Source of the DNA: an uncultured Methanobrevibacter sp.
Lineage (GTDB): Archaea; Methanobacteriota; Methanobacteria; Methanobacteriales; Methanobacteriaceae
Direction of reading: 5' to 3'
Length of the DNA stretch: 64,000 nt
Assembly (NCBI GenBank): GCA_900314605.1
Contig: OMVX01000001.1
Span: 1-64,000, forward strand
Both the position numbers and the translations under genes were made by a program. Every line of letters begins with the position of its first letter. The stretch's first letter is position 1. A model generated the notes under the pieces. That model did not search any database, had not been told where the DNA came from, and saw only the letters and a program-made list of their open reading frames with translations. Positions 46,310 to 54,300 of the stretch are shown here, in pieces.

Positions 46310-47917
46310 ATGAATACTGCTGAAGCTTTAGTTAAGATTTTAGAAGAAGAGAATGTAAAACATATATTTGGCCATCCTGGTGAGCAGGTACTTCCAATGT
46401 ATAAGGCTCTAGAAAAATCATCTATAAAACATATACTAACTAGACATGAACAAGCAGCTGCACATGCTGCAGATATTTATGCTCATTCTACAGGTAAATT
46501 TTCTGTATGTATATCTACTGCATCTCCAGGAGCATTAAATTTTGTTATGGCTGTTGCAACAGCTTATAAAGATAATAATCCTATTTTAGTTTTAACAGGT
46601 GATAATCCATATAGTGAAAGATTAGAAGATACTTTTCAATCTTTTGATTTACCAGGTGTTTTTGAAAAAATCACCTATAAAAATTTTAATCCTTCAAATG
46701 GCAAAGAAGCTATTTTAGCCTTAAAAGAAGCTATTGCAATATTTAAAAATGAACCTCGTGGACCTATACATATTAACCTTCCTAAAGATATTTTAAATGA
46801 AGAAAATGTTGATAGATTTATAGATTTTCCATTAGATTATAAAACAGATTATAATTATAGTCAAATGAATATTTTAATAAATATGATTAAAGTCTCTAAA
46901 AAACCATTGATAATTGGAGGTTCAGGTATTATATGGGCTAATGCATGTGATTTATTAAAAGATTTTGCAGAAAAAAATAATATTCCTCTAACAACTACTT
47001 ATCCTGCAAGGGGTATTGTTGATGAAAGTAATCCTATTAATTTAGGATTAGTTGGTTTAAGAGGAACTGCTATGGGTAATTATGCATATCTTCACTCAGA
47101 TTTAATTATAGTTTTAGGTTCAAGATTATCAGAACGTACTATGATTTTATCTTCAAAATCAAAAGATGAATTTAATCAAAAAATCGTTCATGTAAATATT
47201 GATAAATCTGTTTTAAAAGGTAAAGTTAAGATTCATGGTGACGTAGCTTATGTTCTTGAAAATTTACTTTCAGTAGATTTTAATTTAAATCATAAAAAAT
47301 GGTTAGATGAAATTAAAGTTCATGATAAACCATTGATTCTTGAAGGTATAAATGATAAATCCTTACCTGTAAGGCCACAATCAGCTATTCGAACTATATA
47401 TGATAATATTGGAGATAGTTATGTTATGGGTGATGCAGGTTCTCATGTTACTTGGACTATGTTACTTGCTAATCCTGATAAATACGGTAAATTTTCATAT
47501 TCTGGTGCTTTATGTCCAATGGGTATGGGTCTTCCAGGGGGAATAGGTTTATCTTTATCTCATCCCAATGAGAAAGTTGTGGTAATTAATGGGGATGGGG
47601 GATTTCAAATGTGTATTGAAGAATTAGCAACAATCAAAGAGTATAATCTTCCTATTATTATAATATTAATAAATAATAACCAACTAGGAATTATCCGCCA
47701 ATGGGAGGAAGCTATAGATCCAGAATTCAGATATCAAGTTGATTTAGAAAACCCAGACTTTCTTAAAATTGTAGAAGGATATGGTATTGATGGTGAAAGA
47801 GCTTATACTATTGAGGAAATAGAATCTTCTATTAAAAAAGCTATGACTGTAGATGGGCCTTATTTTATTGAAATTTATACAAGGGAAGAAGATATTCCTC
47901 TTTCAAACTTCTTATAG
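46310..47917 (+). CDS. Acetolactate synthase-like thiamine-diphosphate enzyme
   Basis: 535 aa. Three-domain ThDP enzyme of the IlvB family. N-terminal PYR domain with FGHPGEQVLPMYKAL and the cofactor-activating glutamate in TRHEQAAAHAADIYAHSTGK (about residue 45). The central domain has the LIIGGSGI nucleotide-like fold. The C-terminal ThDP motif is VVINGDGGFQMCIEELATIKEYNLPIIIILINNN (GDG...NN, about 425-455). Shorter than usual IlvB (~560-580 aa) and not accompanied by an IlvN regulatory subunit gene, so it may be a second, catabolic-type or unrelated 2-oxoacid-processing paralogue. GAGGATATT precedes the ATG. It ends with a 6-bp overlap onto the convergent small gene. Confidence 0.8.
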   Translation: MNTAEALVKILEEENVKHIFGHPGEQVLPMYKALEKSSIKHILTRHEQAAAHAADIYAHSTGKFSVCISTASPGALNFVMAVATAYKDNNPILVLTGDNPYSERLEDTFQSFDLPGVFEKITYKNFNPSNGKEAILALKEAIAIFKNEPRGPIHINLPKDILNEENVDRFIDFPLDYKTDYNYSQMNILINMIKVSKKPLIIGGSGIIWANACDLLKDFAEKNNIPLTTTYPARGIVDESNPINLGLVGLRGTAMGNYAYLHSDLIIVLGSRLSERTMILSSKSKDEFNQKIVHVNIDKSVLKGKVKIHGDVAYVLENLLSVDFNLNHKKWLDEIKVHDKPLILEGINDKSLPVRPQSAIRTIYDNIGDSYVMGDAGSHVTWTMLLANPDKYGKFSYSGALCPMGMGLPGGIGLSLSHPNEKVVVINGDGGFQMCIEELATIKEYNLPIIIILINNNQLGIIRQWEEAIDPEFRYQVDLENPDFLKIVEGYGIDGERAYTIEEIESSIKKAMTVDGPYFIEIYTREEDIPLSNFL

Positions 47918-48223
47918 GCAGAATTTTTCTTCAAATTTTTTATTGTAAGCTTCAATTATTTCACTTGTATATTTTTCATAATCCTCTTCTAAAAATATTA
48001 GATAATATTCATATTTCCTTTTATTATCTTTTTTTAAACATTCTTTAAATAAAAAAGCTAAAGGTTCTATTGTTGCACTAGGAATATATTCATTATAAGA
48101 TATGATTTTTATCATATTTACAGAGAGAATTTCTTTATTTTCTACTATTATCTCTTTTCCAAAACAAATTTCATTATAATATGAAAAGTTTGTATTATTT
48201 TCAATTTTCTCCTTTAGACTCAT
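47912..48223 (-). CDS. Hypothetical protein, third gene of GerW-DUF2953 set
   Basis: 103 aa; I do not recognise it. It is soluble and Lys/Glu/Tyr-rich: MSLKEKIENNTNFSYY, then ICFGKEIIVENKEILSVNMIKII, then PLAFLFKECLKKDN and a Tyr-rich end YEYYLIFLEEDYEKY. The start overlaps the end of the DUF2953 gene by 23 bp, and GAGGAAAAAGG precedes the ATG, so translation is probably coupled. The 3' end overlaps the convergent acetolactate-synthase-like gene by 6 bp. The overlap and ribosome site support a real gene; no function is proposed. Confidence 0.65.
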   Translation of the reverse strand: MSLKEKIENNTNFSYYNEICFGKEIIVENKEILSVNMIKIISYNEYIPSATIEPLAFLFKECLKKDNKRKYEYYLIFLEEDYEKYTSEIIEAYNKKFEEKFCL

Positions 48224-48833
48224 CCTTTTTCCTCAATATTTTTATGAGTTTTATGATTATGGTTCGTGTAGGATTTCTTATAATAATCTTTAAAATTTTT
48301 ATTATTGGAATAAGTAATTTTATTTCAAAATTAGTATCTATAGTGAATTCAAGATAAAATTGATTAAAAACTGGGTCCACTGTAATATTAGTATTTTTAC
48401 CAGAATTTAATATTCCTGTAATTGTCCAGAGGAATCCTCCAATTTTAGCAGTACTTACAGGACTTTCTAATCCATAAACAATAGATCCATTAGTTTTTTC
48501 ATGCTTCACATAATTTTTAATAATTTTAACTATTTGGATAAATGCTTTATTATTTTCAATTACATCTTTTATTAAATCTTCATTTTCATCATATTTTTCT
48601 TTAATATTTCTATTATCATCTTTTTTCTTACTAGATTCTTTTTTCTCTTTATCTTTTTCAGGAATTTCTTTTTTATAGATTTTTATTTTTTTAAAGATAT
48701 TTACTTCTATTTTTCCGAAAAAGTCATCATGGAATTCTAGAAAAATATGGAATTGAAGTCCAATAATTAGAAATAGAAATATTAAAATGAGTATTAAACA
48801 AATTATATACAATAATATTGTTAATAAACTCAT
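48201..48833 (-). CDS. DUF2953 membrane protein
   Basis: 210 aa. One N-terminal membrane helix (ILLYIICLILILIFLFLIIGLQF, residues ~6-28), then a beta strand pair IFLEFHDDFFGKIEVNIFKKIKIYK. A Lys/Glu/Asp-rich linker (about 55-95) and a C-terminal domain with SIVYGLESPVSTAKIGGFLWTITGIL and DPVFNQFYLEFTIDTNFEIKLLIP follow. I recognise DUF2953, whose Bacillus member YtfI is encoded next to YtfJ/GerW, exactly as here. Function unknown; probably a membrane partner of the GerW-like protein. It lies 32 bp downstream of gerW and overlaps the next small gene by 23 bp. Confidence 0.75.
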   Translation of the reverse strand: MSLLTILLYIICLILILIFLFLIIGLQFHIFLEFHDDFFGKIEVNIFKKIKIYKKEIPEKDKEKKESSKKKDDNRNIKEKYDENEDLIKDVIENNKAFIQIVKIIKNYVKHEKTNGSIVYGLESPVSTAKIGGFLWTITGILNSGKNTNITVDPVFNQFYLEFTIDTNFEIKLLIPIIKILKIIIRNPTRTIIIKLIKILRKKDESKGEN

Positions 48834-48865
48834 TTAAATCCCTACAATTTTTTTTAGTAGATGTA

Positions 48866-49303
48866 TTATTCTGCATCATTTATATCTGAGGATACTTGCT
48901 CTTTGCCATCACTCTCTTCAGCTTCGTTAGCATATTGCCATTCACCCTCAGGATATTCTTCTGTTGTAGGAGCTAAAAAAGTAGAAATTAAATCGGTTAC
49001 AATTAAACTTAAATTACTAAGTGCTTTATTTACACTATCATCTTTTTTAATATCAAGTACTCTTATACCTTCAGCACCTTCCATACCTTTAGAGACAACA
49101 ACCATACTTACAGGTTCAACTCCTCCTCCAGCTCCAGTACCTTCAAGACTACTTCCTCCACCAGTACCAAATCCAAAGCCCATTTTTACAACAGGGATTA
49201 ATATTTTATCTTCAGTTTCTATTGGGTCTCCTATGACACTATTACTGGTAATTAATTTACTTAATTCATTTAATGTAGTTTTTATTACTTCTTCATCTGA
49301 CAT
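48866..49303 (-). CDS. GerW/YtfJ-family protein
   Basis: 145 aa. The family core is plain: NSVIGDPIETEDKILIPVVKMGFGFGTGGG (about residues 21-50), then GTGAGGGVEPVSMVVVSKGMEGAEGIRVLDI, a Gly-rich domain named after Bacillus spore germination protein GerW (YtfJ). The C-terminal tail is acidic (EEYPEGEWQYANEAEESDGKE). Methanogens do not sporulate, so the role is not known; the persistent link to a DUF2953 membrane protein suggests a membrane-associated pair. GGGGAATAAAAA precedes the ATG. First gene of a three-gene minus-strand unit. Confidence 0.82.
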   Translation of the reverse strand: MSDEEVIKTTLNELSKLITSNSVIGDPIETEDKILIPVVKMGFGFGTGGGSSLEGTGAGGGVEPVSMVVVSKGMEGAEGIRVLDIKKDDSVNKALSNLSLIVTDLISTFLAPTTEEYPEGEWQYANEAEESDGKEQVSSDINDAE

Positions 49304-49403
49304 TTTTTATTCCCCATTTAGATTTATTATAATATTATTAAAAATAGTAAATAATTTTTTATAAGATTTATTTTATTAAAAAAATAGAAAGTGAAGGATA
49401 ATT

Positions 49404-50552
49404 TTATCCTTCTAAGAATGTATCAGCTAATGCAGTTACACCTGCACCTGGTTCAATATCTTTACCACATTCTTTTAAGGTCATACCTAATGCTGTGAAG
49501 GTCATAGCTAATTCTTTATAGTTAACTACTCCCATATGACCTATTCTGAAAATATTTCCTTTTAGATGATCTTGGCCACCTGCTAATTGGATTTGGTATT
49601 TATTTAACATAGTGCCTCTAACATCTTTATCACTTAATCCTTCAGGCATTTTTACTGCAGTAACAGTACTGGAAGCACATGATTCTTTAGCAAATAATTC
49701 AAGACCTAATGCTTTTACAGCACTTCTGGATGCTTTAGCATTTAAATGGTGGCGTGCAACTCTATTATCTAATCCTTCTTTTTCAATATCATTAAGAGCT
49801 TCTTTTAATCCATAGATTAATGATACGGATGGAGTATATGGAGTTTGTGCAGGATCTTTATTTCCACTATCTCTGTATTTTTTCATATTGAAATAATAAG
49901 TTTTAGCATCATTTTTCTCAACTTCTTTCCATGCATCATCACTTAATGTAATTGCTGCAAGTCCTGGTGGTGCAGCTAAACATTTTTGAGAACCAGTTAC
50001 ACAAACATCAATTCCAAATTTATCTACATTTACATAATCTCCACCAAGGGAAGATACTGTATCTACAATATACAAGGCATCATAATTTTTCATGACTTTA
50101 CCAATTTCTTCAATAGGTGCAGCTACACCAGTAGATGTTTCATTGTGTACAACACTTACAGCTTTAATATTTTCATCTGCTTCAAGTGCTACTTTAACAG
50201 CTTCAGGACTTACTGCTGTTCCCCATTCCACAGCTAATTCTTCAACATCAATTCCATGAGTTTTTGCAATCTCTGCAAATCTTTCTCCGAATTTTCCGCC
50301 AACTACACTTAATATTTTATCTTTTGGACCTGCTATATTTGATATAGCTGCTTCCATTGCTCCGGTTCCAGATGAGGTAAGAATGTAAGATTGATTATTA
50401 GTTTTAAAAACTTTAGACATTCTTTCACAAGTTTCATTATATATTACTCCGAACTCATCCCCTCTGTGGTTTACAATATCTTTAGACATTGCAGCAAGTA
50501 CATTTGGAGCTACATTTACAGGTCCTGGTAGCATCAATAAAGTATTATCCAT
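49404..50552 (-). CDS. Class V PLP aminotransferase (serine-/alanine-glyoxylate type)
   Basis: 382 aa. Fold-type I aminotransferase close to AGXT/SPT. N-terminal LMLPGPVNVAPNVLAAMSKDIVNHRGDEF, PLP-binding TSSGTGAMEAAISN (about residues 60-73), VHNETSTGV, VDTVSSLGG, and the Schiff-base lysine in TGSQKCLAAPPG (about 190). In Methanocaldococcus the homologue (MJ0959, from memory) is a broad-specificity enzyme able to supply phosphoserine, which would link it to the serB-type phosphatase at 21781. That is inference. The start is ATG 50552 after GGAGGAAATTT; a version five residues longer has the ribosome site inside the gene. Confidence 0.88.
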   Translation of the reverse strand: MDNTLLMLPGPVNVAPNVLAAMSKDIVNHRGDEFGVIYNETCERMSKVFKTNNQSYILTSSGTGAMEAAISNIAGPKDKILSVVGGKFGERFAEIAKTHGIDVEELAVEWGTAVSPEAVKVALEADENIKAVSVVHNETSTGVAAPIEEIGKVMKNYDALYIVDTVSSLGGDYVNVDKFGIDVCVTGSQKCLAAPPGLAAITLSDDAWKEVEKNDAKTYYFNMKKYRDSGNKDPAQTPYTPSVSLIYGLKEALNDIEKEGLDNRVARHHLNAKASRSAVKALGLELFAKESCASSTVTAVKMPEGLSDKDVRGTMLNKYQIQLAGGQDHLKGNIFRIGHMGVVNYKELAMTFTALGMTLKECGKDIEPGAGVTALADTFLEG

Positions 50553-50897
50553 ATAAATTTCCTCCATTATATTCAGAAGCTTGATTGAATTGATTATTTT
50601 TTTGAACTTTTAAATATTCAAGCTAAATAATTTTTTATTTATATAAATATTAAAGTTTTTTGTTTATTTTTTATTCTATTTTTATTTTCATTTTTAATAA
50701 ATTTTAAGTATTTGTCTATTTTTCATTTATTAAAATTTAATTATTAGTTATATTTGCTATATATTTATTAATTTTCAAAAAAAAATATATTAACTTCTAT
50801 AATTCTTTTAATTTTTAAATTAGCAAATTTAATATTATGAATATTTTTCAAATAATTATAATAAATTATATTTATATAAAATGATAATATTATTACT
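50553..50897. other. Divergent AT-rich spacer
   Basis: 345 bp between the aminotransferase and mptE genes. Candidate box A elements such as TTTATATAAATATTAAAG (about 50637-50654, minus-strand usable) and ATTTATATAAAATG just before mptE occur. No other structure was seen. Confidence 0.4.
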
Positions 50898-51635
50898 ATG
50901 AATTATGATGAATGGGAATTATGGTATGAAAGAATTTTAGATGATTTTAAATTTTCTAAAATTGATGATGAAGATTCAGCATCTCTTTTAAATCAAATTT
51001 TAAATGATGAAGGTTTTATTACTATAGAGGATTTAAAACATGAGGTTGTTGATTTTAAAAATACTGATAAATTTATTGTATTTGGAGCAGGACCTTCAAT
51101 TAAACAACATATAATTAATATTCGTGAAAATTATAATTTAGATGATTATATTTTAGTAGTTGCTGATGGTGCTACTACAGCACTTTTAGAGGAACGTATT
51201 GTTCCAGATATTATAGTAACTGATTTAGATGGAAATATGGATGATATTTTAGCATCAAATTATAGAAATTCATATATAGTAGTCCATGCTCATGGTAATA
51301 ATAAGCATTTAATTGCTGAATATACCTCATTTTTAGATAATGTTCTTGGAACTACCCAATCAAAACCTGAAGGATGTCTTTATAATTTTGGAGGATTTAC
51401 TGATGGTGATAGAGCAATATTTTTATCTATTGATTTAGGTGCCAAGTCAATAATTCTTGCAGGAATGGATTTTGGAGATATTGTAACTAAATATTCAAGA
51501 CCTAAAAATCAGCTAGATTTAATGGATGCTGATGATATTAAAAAACGAAAGTTAAAATATGCTGAAGAATTATGTAACTGGATTAAAGATAATGTTGATG
51601 TTGAATTAATTAATTTATGTGATAAAAGTTTATAA
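50898..51635 (+). CDS. mptE: 6-Hydroxymethyl-7,8-dihydropterin pyrophosphokinase MptE (DUF115)
   Basis: 245 aa. Activates 6-hydroxymethyl-dihydropterin with ATP in tetrahydromethanopterin synthesis; the DUF115-type MptE is unrelated to bacterial FolK. Family signatures: FIVFGAGPSIKQHI (about residues 55-68), VVADGATTALLEERIVPDIIVTDLDGNMDDI (about 93-123), VVHAHGNN (about 133-140) and NFGGFTDGDRAIFLSIDLGAKSIILAGMDFGD. The start ATG has only a poor ribosome site and a TATA element close by, suggesting a short or leaderless transcript. Divergent from the aminotransferase gene; cdc6 follows 119 bp later. Confidence 0.88.
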   Translation: MNYDEWELWYERILDDFKFSKIDDEDSASLLNQILNDEGFITIEDLKHEVVDFKNTDKFIVFGAGPSIKQHIINIRENYNLDDYILVVADGATTALLEERIVPDIIVTDLDGNMDDILASNYRNSYIVVHAHGNNKHLIAEYTSFLDNVLGTTQSKPEGCLYNFGGFTDGDRAIFLSIDLGAKSIILAGMDFGDIVTKYSRPKNQLDLMDADDIKKRKLKYAEELCNWIKDNVDVELINLCDKSL

Positions 51636-51754
51636 TTTACTGTTAATCTAATTTAAATATTTACCTATCATATTTACTTATATTTTTTTGTCAATATTAT
51701 AATCATATTTTTTTTAAGATTTTAGAATTATATTCTTTATTTGGAGGATTCAGT

Positions 51755-52873
51755 ATGGGAATAGAAGATATTTTAATGTATGATGAAACAATTTTTAGAA
51801 ATAGCATGGTCTTTAATCCAGATTATACTCCTCAAGATTTTGATTTTAGAGATAATCAAATGGAAGCTATGGCTATGTCTATTAGACCTGCTTTACATGA
51901 AGGAAGACCAGTAAATTCAATTATCATGGGACCATGTGCAACTGGTAAAACTACTGCAGTTAAAAAAGTCTTTGAACTAGTTGGTCAAACTTCAAATAAA
52001 ATAGTTTGTTGTTTTATTAATTGTCAGCTACATACTACTCCTTTTAGTATTATGTCTCAAATATTCAAAAAGATTTTTAATCATTATCCTCCTGAAACCG
52101 GAGTTCCTTATTCTAAAATTTATCAACAAGTAATGAATCATTTAGTAAAAGAAGATAAATCATTAATTGTTGCTTTTGATGATGTTAATTATCTTTTCCA
52201 AAGTAATAATGCTAATAAATTGTTTTATGATATTCTTAGAGCTTATGAGGAATTTCCGGGTGTTAGAACTGGTTTGTTTGTTATTTTATCAGATTTAGAA
52301 TTTAAATATGCACTTGATAAAAATGTTAATACTGTTTTTATCCCTCAGGATATTGTTTTTCAACCTTATTCTAGATCTGAAATTTTAGAAATTTTAACTA
52401 AAAGAGCAAAACACGGATTCTTTGAAGATGTAATTTCAGATGATATACTAGAAGATATTACAGACTATACATTAGATAGTGGAGATTTAAGAGTAGGTAT
52501 CGATTTATTAAAAGTATGTGGTAATATTGCTGAATCTAATGCATCTCCTAAAATTACTCCGGACTTTTTAGAACAAGCTAAAAATCAACAGGTATCTGTA
52601 AATCTTGTCGAAACATTTAAATCTTTAAGTGATGTTGAAAGACAATTATTAAAAATAGTCGCTGAAAATAAAAAAATTTTAACCGCTGGAGAATTGTCAA
52701 AAATATTTAAAAATAACACTGGTTTAAGTTATGCTACTTTTAATAGAACTTTAGATAAATTAGAATTTTTAAGATTAATAGATACAAAACTTACAGGTAA
52801 GGGTGTCCGAGGAAACTCAAGACAGGTTATAATTAGATTTAATCCAGAAGATATAAAATCTCTGGATATTTAA
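51755..52873 (+). CDS. cdc6: Cdc6/Orc1 replication initiator
   Basis: 372 aa. AAA+ origin-binding protein. Walker A GPCATGKTTAV (about residues 55-65), Walker B IVAFDDVNYLF, sensor-1 region LFVILSDLEF, sensor-2 arginine in DLRVGIDLLKVCGNIAE, and a C-terminal winged helix (SDVERQLLKIVAENKKILTAGELSKIF ... ATFNRTLDKLEFLRLIDTKLTGKGVRGNSRQVIIRF) that contacts origin repeats. GGAGGATTCAGT precedes the ATG. Archaeal origins are often beside such genes; the palindrome-rich ~500-800 bp downstream is a candidate, although I could not find a clear origin recognition box. Confidence 0.94.
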   Translation: MGIEDILMYDETIFRNSMVFNPDYTPQDFDFRDNQMEAMAMSIRPALHEGRPVNSIIMGPCATGKTTAVKKVFELVGQTSNKIVCCFINCQLHTTPFSIMSQIFKKIFNHYPPETGVPYSKIYQQVMNHLVKEDKSLIVAFDDVNYLFQSNNANKLFYDILRAYEEFPGVRTGLFVILSDLEFKYALDKNVNTVFIPQDIVFQPYSRSEILEILTKRAKHGFFEDVISDDILEDITDYTLDSGDLRVGIDLLKVCGNIAESNASPKITPDFLEQAKNQQVSVNLVETFKSLSDVERQLLKIVAENKKILTAGELSKIFKNNTGLSYATFNRTLDKLEFLRLIDTKLTGKGVRGNSRQVIIRFNPEDIKSLDI

Positions 52874-52939
52874 TTAATAACTTTTTGTTGGGAATTTTTT
52901 TATACTTTTGAAGTAGTGTACCTATTAATCTATAAAAAT

Positions 52940-52963
52940 ATAATTTATTTTAAAATAAATTAT
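52940..52963. repeat. Perfect 24-bp palindrome
   Basis: ATAATTTATTTT followed directly by AAAATAAATTAT; 12-bp arms, no spacer. Located 67 bp after the cdc6 stop codon. Confidence 0.9.
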
Positions 52964-52979
52964 CATAAATAAATTAGAA

Positions 52980-53000
52980 ATATTAGTTTAAAACTAATAT
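52980..53000. repeat. Perfect 10-bp-arm palindrome
   Basis: ATATTAGTTT, one central A, AAACTAATAT. It lies 16 bp after the preceding 24-bp palindrome. Confidence 0.9.
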
Positions 53001-53131
53001 TCTATTATGAGCTATCTATTTATAATCCACATAATACTCTAATAATTACTTAATTTACTATTTACTTATTTTTTAAATAATTTTTCAGTTAAATCAATAA
53101 TTAGTTTTTATATGATTTTTTGGGAGGTGGC

Positions 53132-53188
53132 AATTCATTTTAAAAAATGTGGATAAGAATTTTCATGGCAAATTATTTTAAATGAATT
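53132..53188. repeat. Inverted repeat behind an isolated ribosome-site-like sequence
   Basis: AATTCATTT-(T)-AAAA pairs with TTTT-AAATGAATT: 13 bp with one bulged T, 30-nt loop. GGGAGGTGG at 53122-53130 immediately precedes it, a near-perfect Shine-Dalgarno with no suitable start codon; the nearest ATG (53147) opens only 12 codons. Confidence 0.7.
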
Positions 53189-53283
53189 TATTATCATATA
53201 ATTAATTATTTTTCAATTAAATTTTTGAATTTTTAATTATTAACTAATTATTTAAATTAAATTAACTAAATATAATTATTTAA

Positions 53284-53436
53284 TTGCATGGACACTAATA
53301 GTTTAATTAGTAATGCTAGAGTATTGGGTTTGGTATTACAAAGAATTGTAAAACAAATAATATGTAGGATTATACTCTAACAATAGATAGTACTGAGAAA
53401 AGCAATACTAAAAAAACCATTAGTATTACCATGCAA
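53284..53436. repeat. 153-bp nested imperfect hairpin
   Basis: Five nested helices fit in order: TTGCATGG (53284) with CCATGCAA (53429); CTAATAGTTT (53295) with AAACCATTAG (53414), one mismatch that becomes G-U in minus-strand RNA; TAGTAATGCT (53308) with AGCAATACTA (53401), one mismatch; TAGAGTAT (53317) with ATACTCTA (53372); TTACAA-AGAA-TTGTAA (53336-53351). About 40 paired positions in total. It may encode a structured RNA or be a decayed inverted-repeat element. It overlaps the end of the small minus-strand gene. Confidence 0.75.
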
Positions 53437-53531
53437 GATTGAATATTTATATTTTTATCAATTATTACATCATAGATTGATGTTTTTTTTCGTAAATCTG
53501 TATTTACATTTGTATTTTTATATTTAAACAT
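53370..53531 (-). CDS. Small tail-anchored membrane protein (53 aa), hypothetical
   Basis: 53 residues: a polar, basic first half (MFKYKNTNVNTDLRKKTSIYD) and one C-terminal membrane helix (CMVILMVFLVLLFSVLSIV) ending in Arg-Val. The ATG at 53531 is preceded by GTGATTAAA, the standard ribosome site of this genome, which is the main support. A TATA-like TATATTTTTATAAAAAA lies about 90 bp upstream on the minus strand. It is divergent from archease. The 3' half is part of the nested hairpin at 53284-53436, so its codons may be accidental. I recognise no family. Confidence 0.45.
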   Translation of the reverse strand: MFKYKNTNVNTDLRKKTSIYDVIIDKNINIQSCMVILMVFLVLLFSVLSIVRV

Positions 53532-53670
53532 TTTAATCACTCACTACCATTACTGTGTTTAGGAGCATATTTAAAGAAAATGCGAGAGAGCATATGAAAA
53601 CTAATATTTTTTATAAAAATATAAAAATTCTTTTAGCTTAAATTAAGTATTATTTCAATTCAGTGTTATT

Positions 53671-54141
53671 ATGATAGTAAACAACGACAAATATAATAAA
53701 TTTAAAATTCCTTATGAATTATTTGATGTTACAGCGGATATTGGATTTTTAGCTTATGGTAACACTTTAAATGAGGCATTTGAAAATGCTGGTCTTGCAA
53801 TGTTTAATATTATCTCTAAAACAGATTATGTAGAATCTATTGTATCTAAAAAAATAGAAGTTTTCTCTGAAGATTATGTTTCACTTCTTTATGATTATTT
53901 GGAAGAATTATTATTTTTACATGAAGTAGAATACCTCTTATTTTCAGAGTTTAACCTAAATATAGAAAAAATTAATGGTTCTGATGAAAACAATTATAAA
54001 TTAAGCGGAACTGTTAAAGGAGAAAAGATTGATTGGGATAATAAACATGTTAGGGGTTCAGAGGTTAAAGCTATAACCTTCCACATGATGGAAGTTAAAT
54101 GTGATAAAATTTGTAAGGTTCGTGCTATTTTAGATTTATAA
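53671..54141 (+). CDS. Archease (RtcB cofactor)
   Basis: 156 aa. Small metal-binding protein that helps RtcB reach its GMP-bound state and accelerates turnover. Family landmarks: YELFDVTADIGFLAYGNTLNEAFENAGLAMFNI (about residues 16-48), DYVSLLYDYLEELLFLHEVEYLLFSEF, and the C-terminal VKAITFHMMEVKCDK with AILDL end. The usual HTAD motif reads VTAD here; the aspartate and the later His are kept. CAGTGTTATT precedes the ATG. rtcB follows 159 bp downstream, the common archease-rtcB pairing. Confidence 0.9.
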   Translation: MIVNNDKYNKFKIPYELFDVTADIGFLAYGNTLNEAFENAGLAMFNIISKTDYVESIVSKKIEVFSEDYVSLLYDYLEELLFLHEVEYLLFSEFNLNIEKINGSDENNYKLSGTVKGEKIDWDNKHVRGSEVKAITFHMMEVKCDKICKVRAILDL

Positions 54142-54300
54142 ATTAAAGATTTTTTTATATAATAAATATTAAGTATTTTAAATAAAATAAAATAAATTAA
54201 TTATTAAATTATAAATAAGATGATAATTTAATTTATTTAATTATTTATTTTAGATTTACTCAAATTTTTTTAATTACTTATAAAAAAATTCAGTGATTAT

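Larger units (their letters stand above)
52874..53369. other. Palindrome-rich intergenic region downstream of cdc6 (candidate origin)
   Basis: About 500 bp without a convincing gene. It contains two long perfect A/T palindromes (52940-52963 and 52980-53000), an inverted repeat (53132-53188) preceded by a GC island GGGAGGTGG (53122-53130), and the left arm of the nested hairpin (53284-53436). A/T-rich unwinding-prone DNA next to cdc6 suits an origin. No ORB consensus was recognised. Confidence 0.4.

Noticed and set aside
53148-53156. TGTGGATAA, an exact complement of the bacterial DnaA box TTATCCACA, downstream of cdc6
   Set aside because: Archaea use Cdc6/Orc1 and have no DnaA; a single 9-mer is expected by chance in such DNA.
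53317-53383. Hairpin TAGAGTAT...ATACTCTA followed directly by ACA, resembling an H/ACA guide RNA
   Set aside because: The internal loop (11 and about 20 nt) is too large for a pseudouridylation pocket, no K-turn is visible, and base-pair evidence favours the opposite strand.
53671-54141. Archease with VTAD instead of the usual HTAD motif, possibly inactive
   Set aside because: I recall the same substitution in Methanothermobacter archease; the aspartate and the later His motif are kept, so this is probably normal for the lineage.
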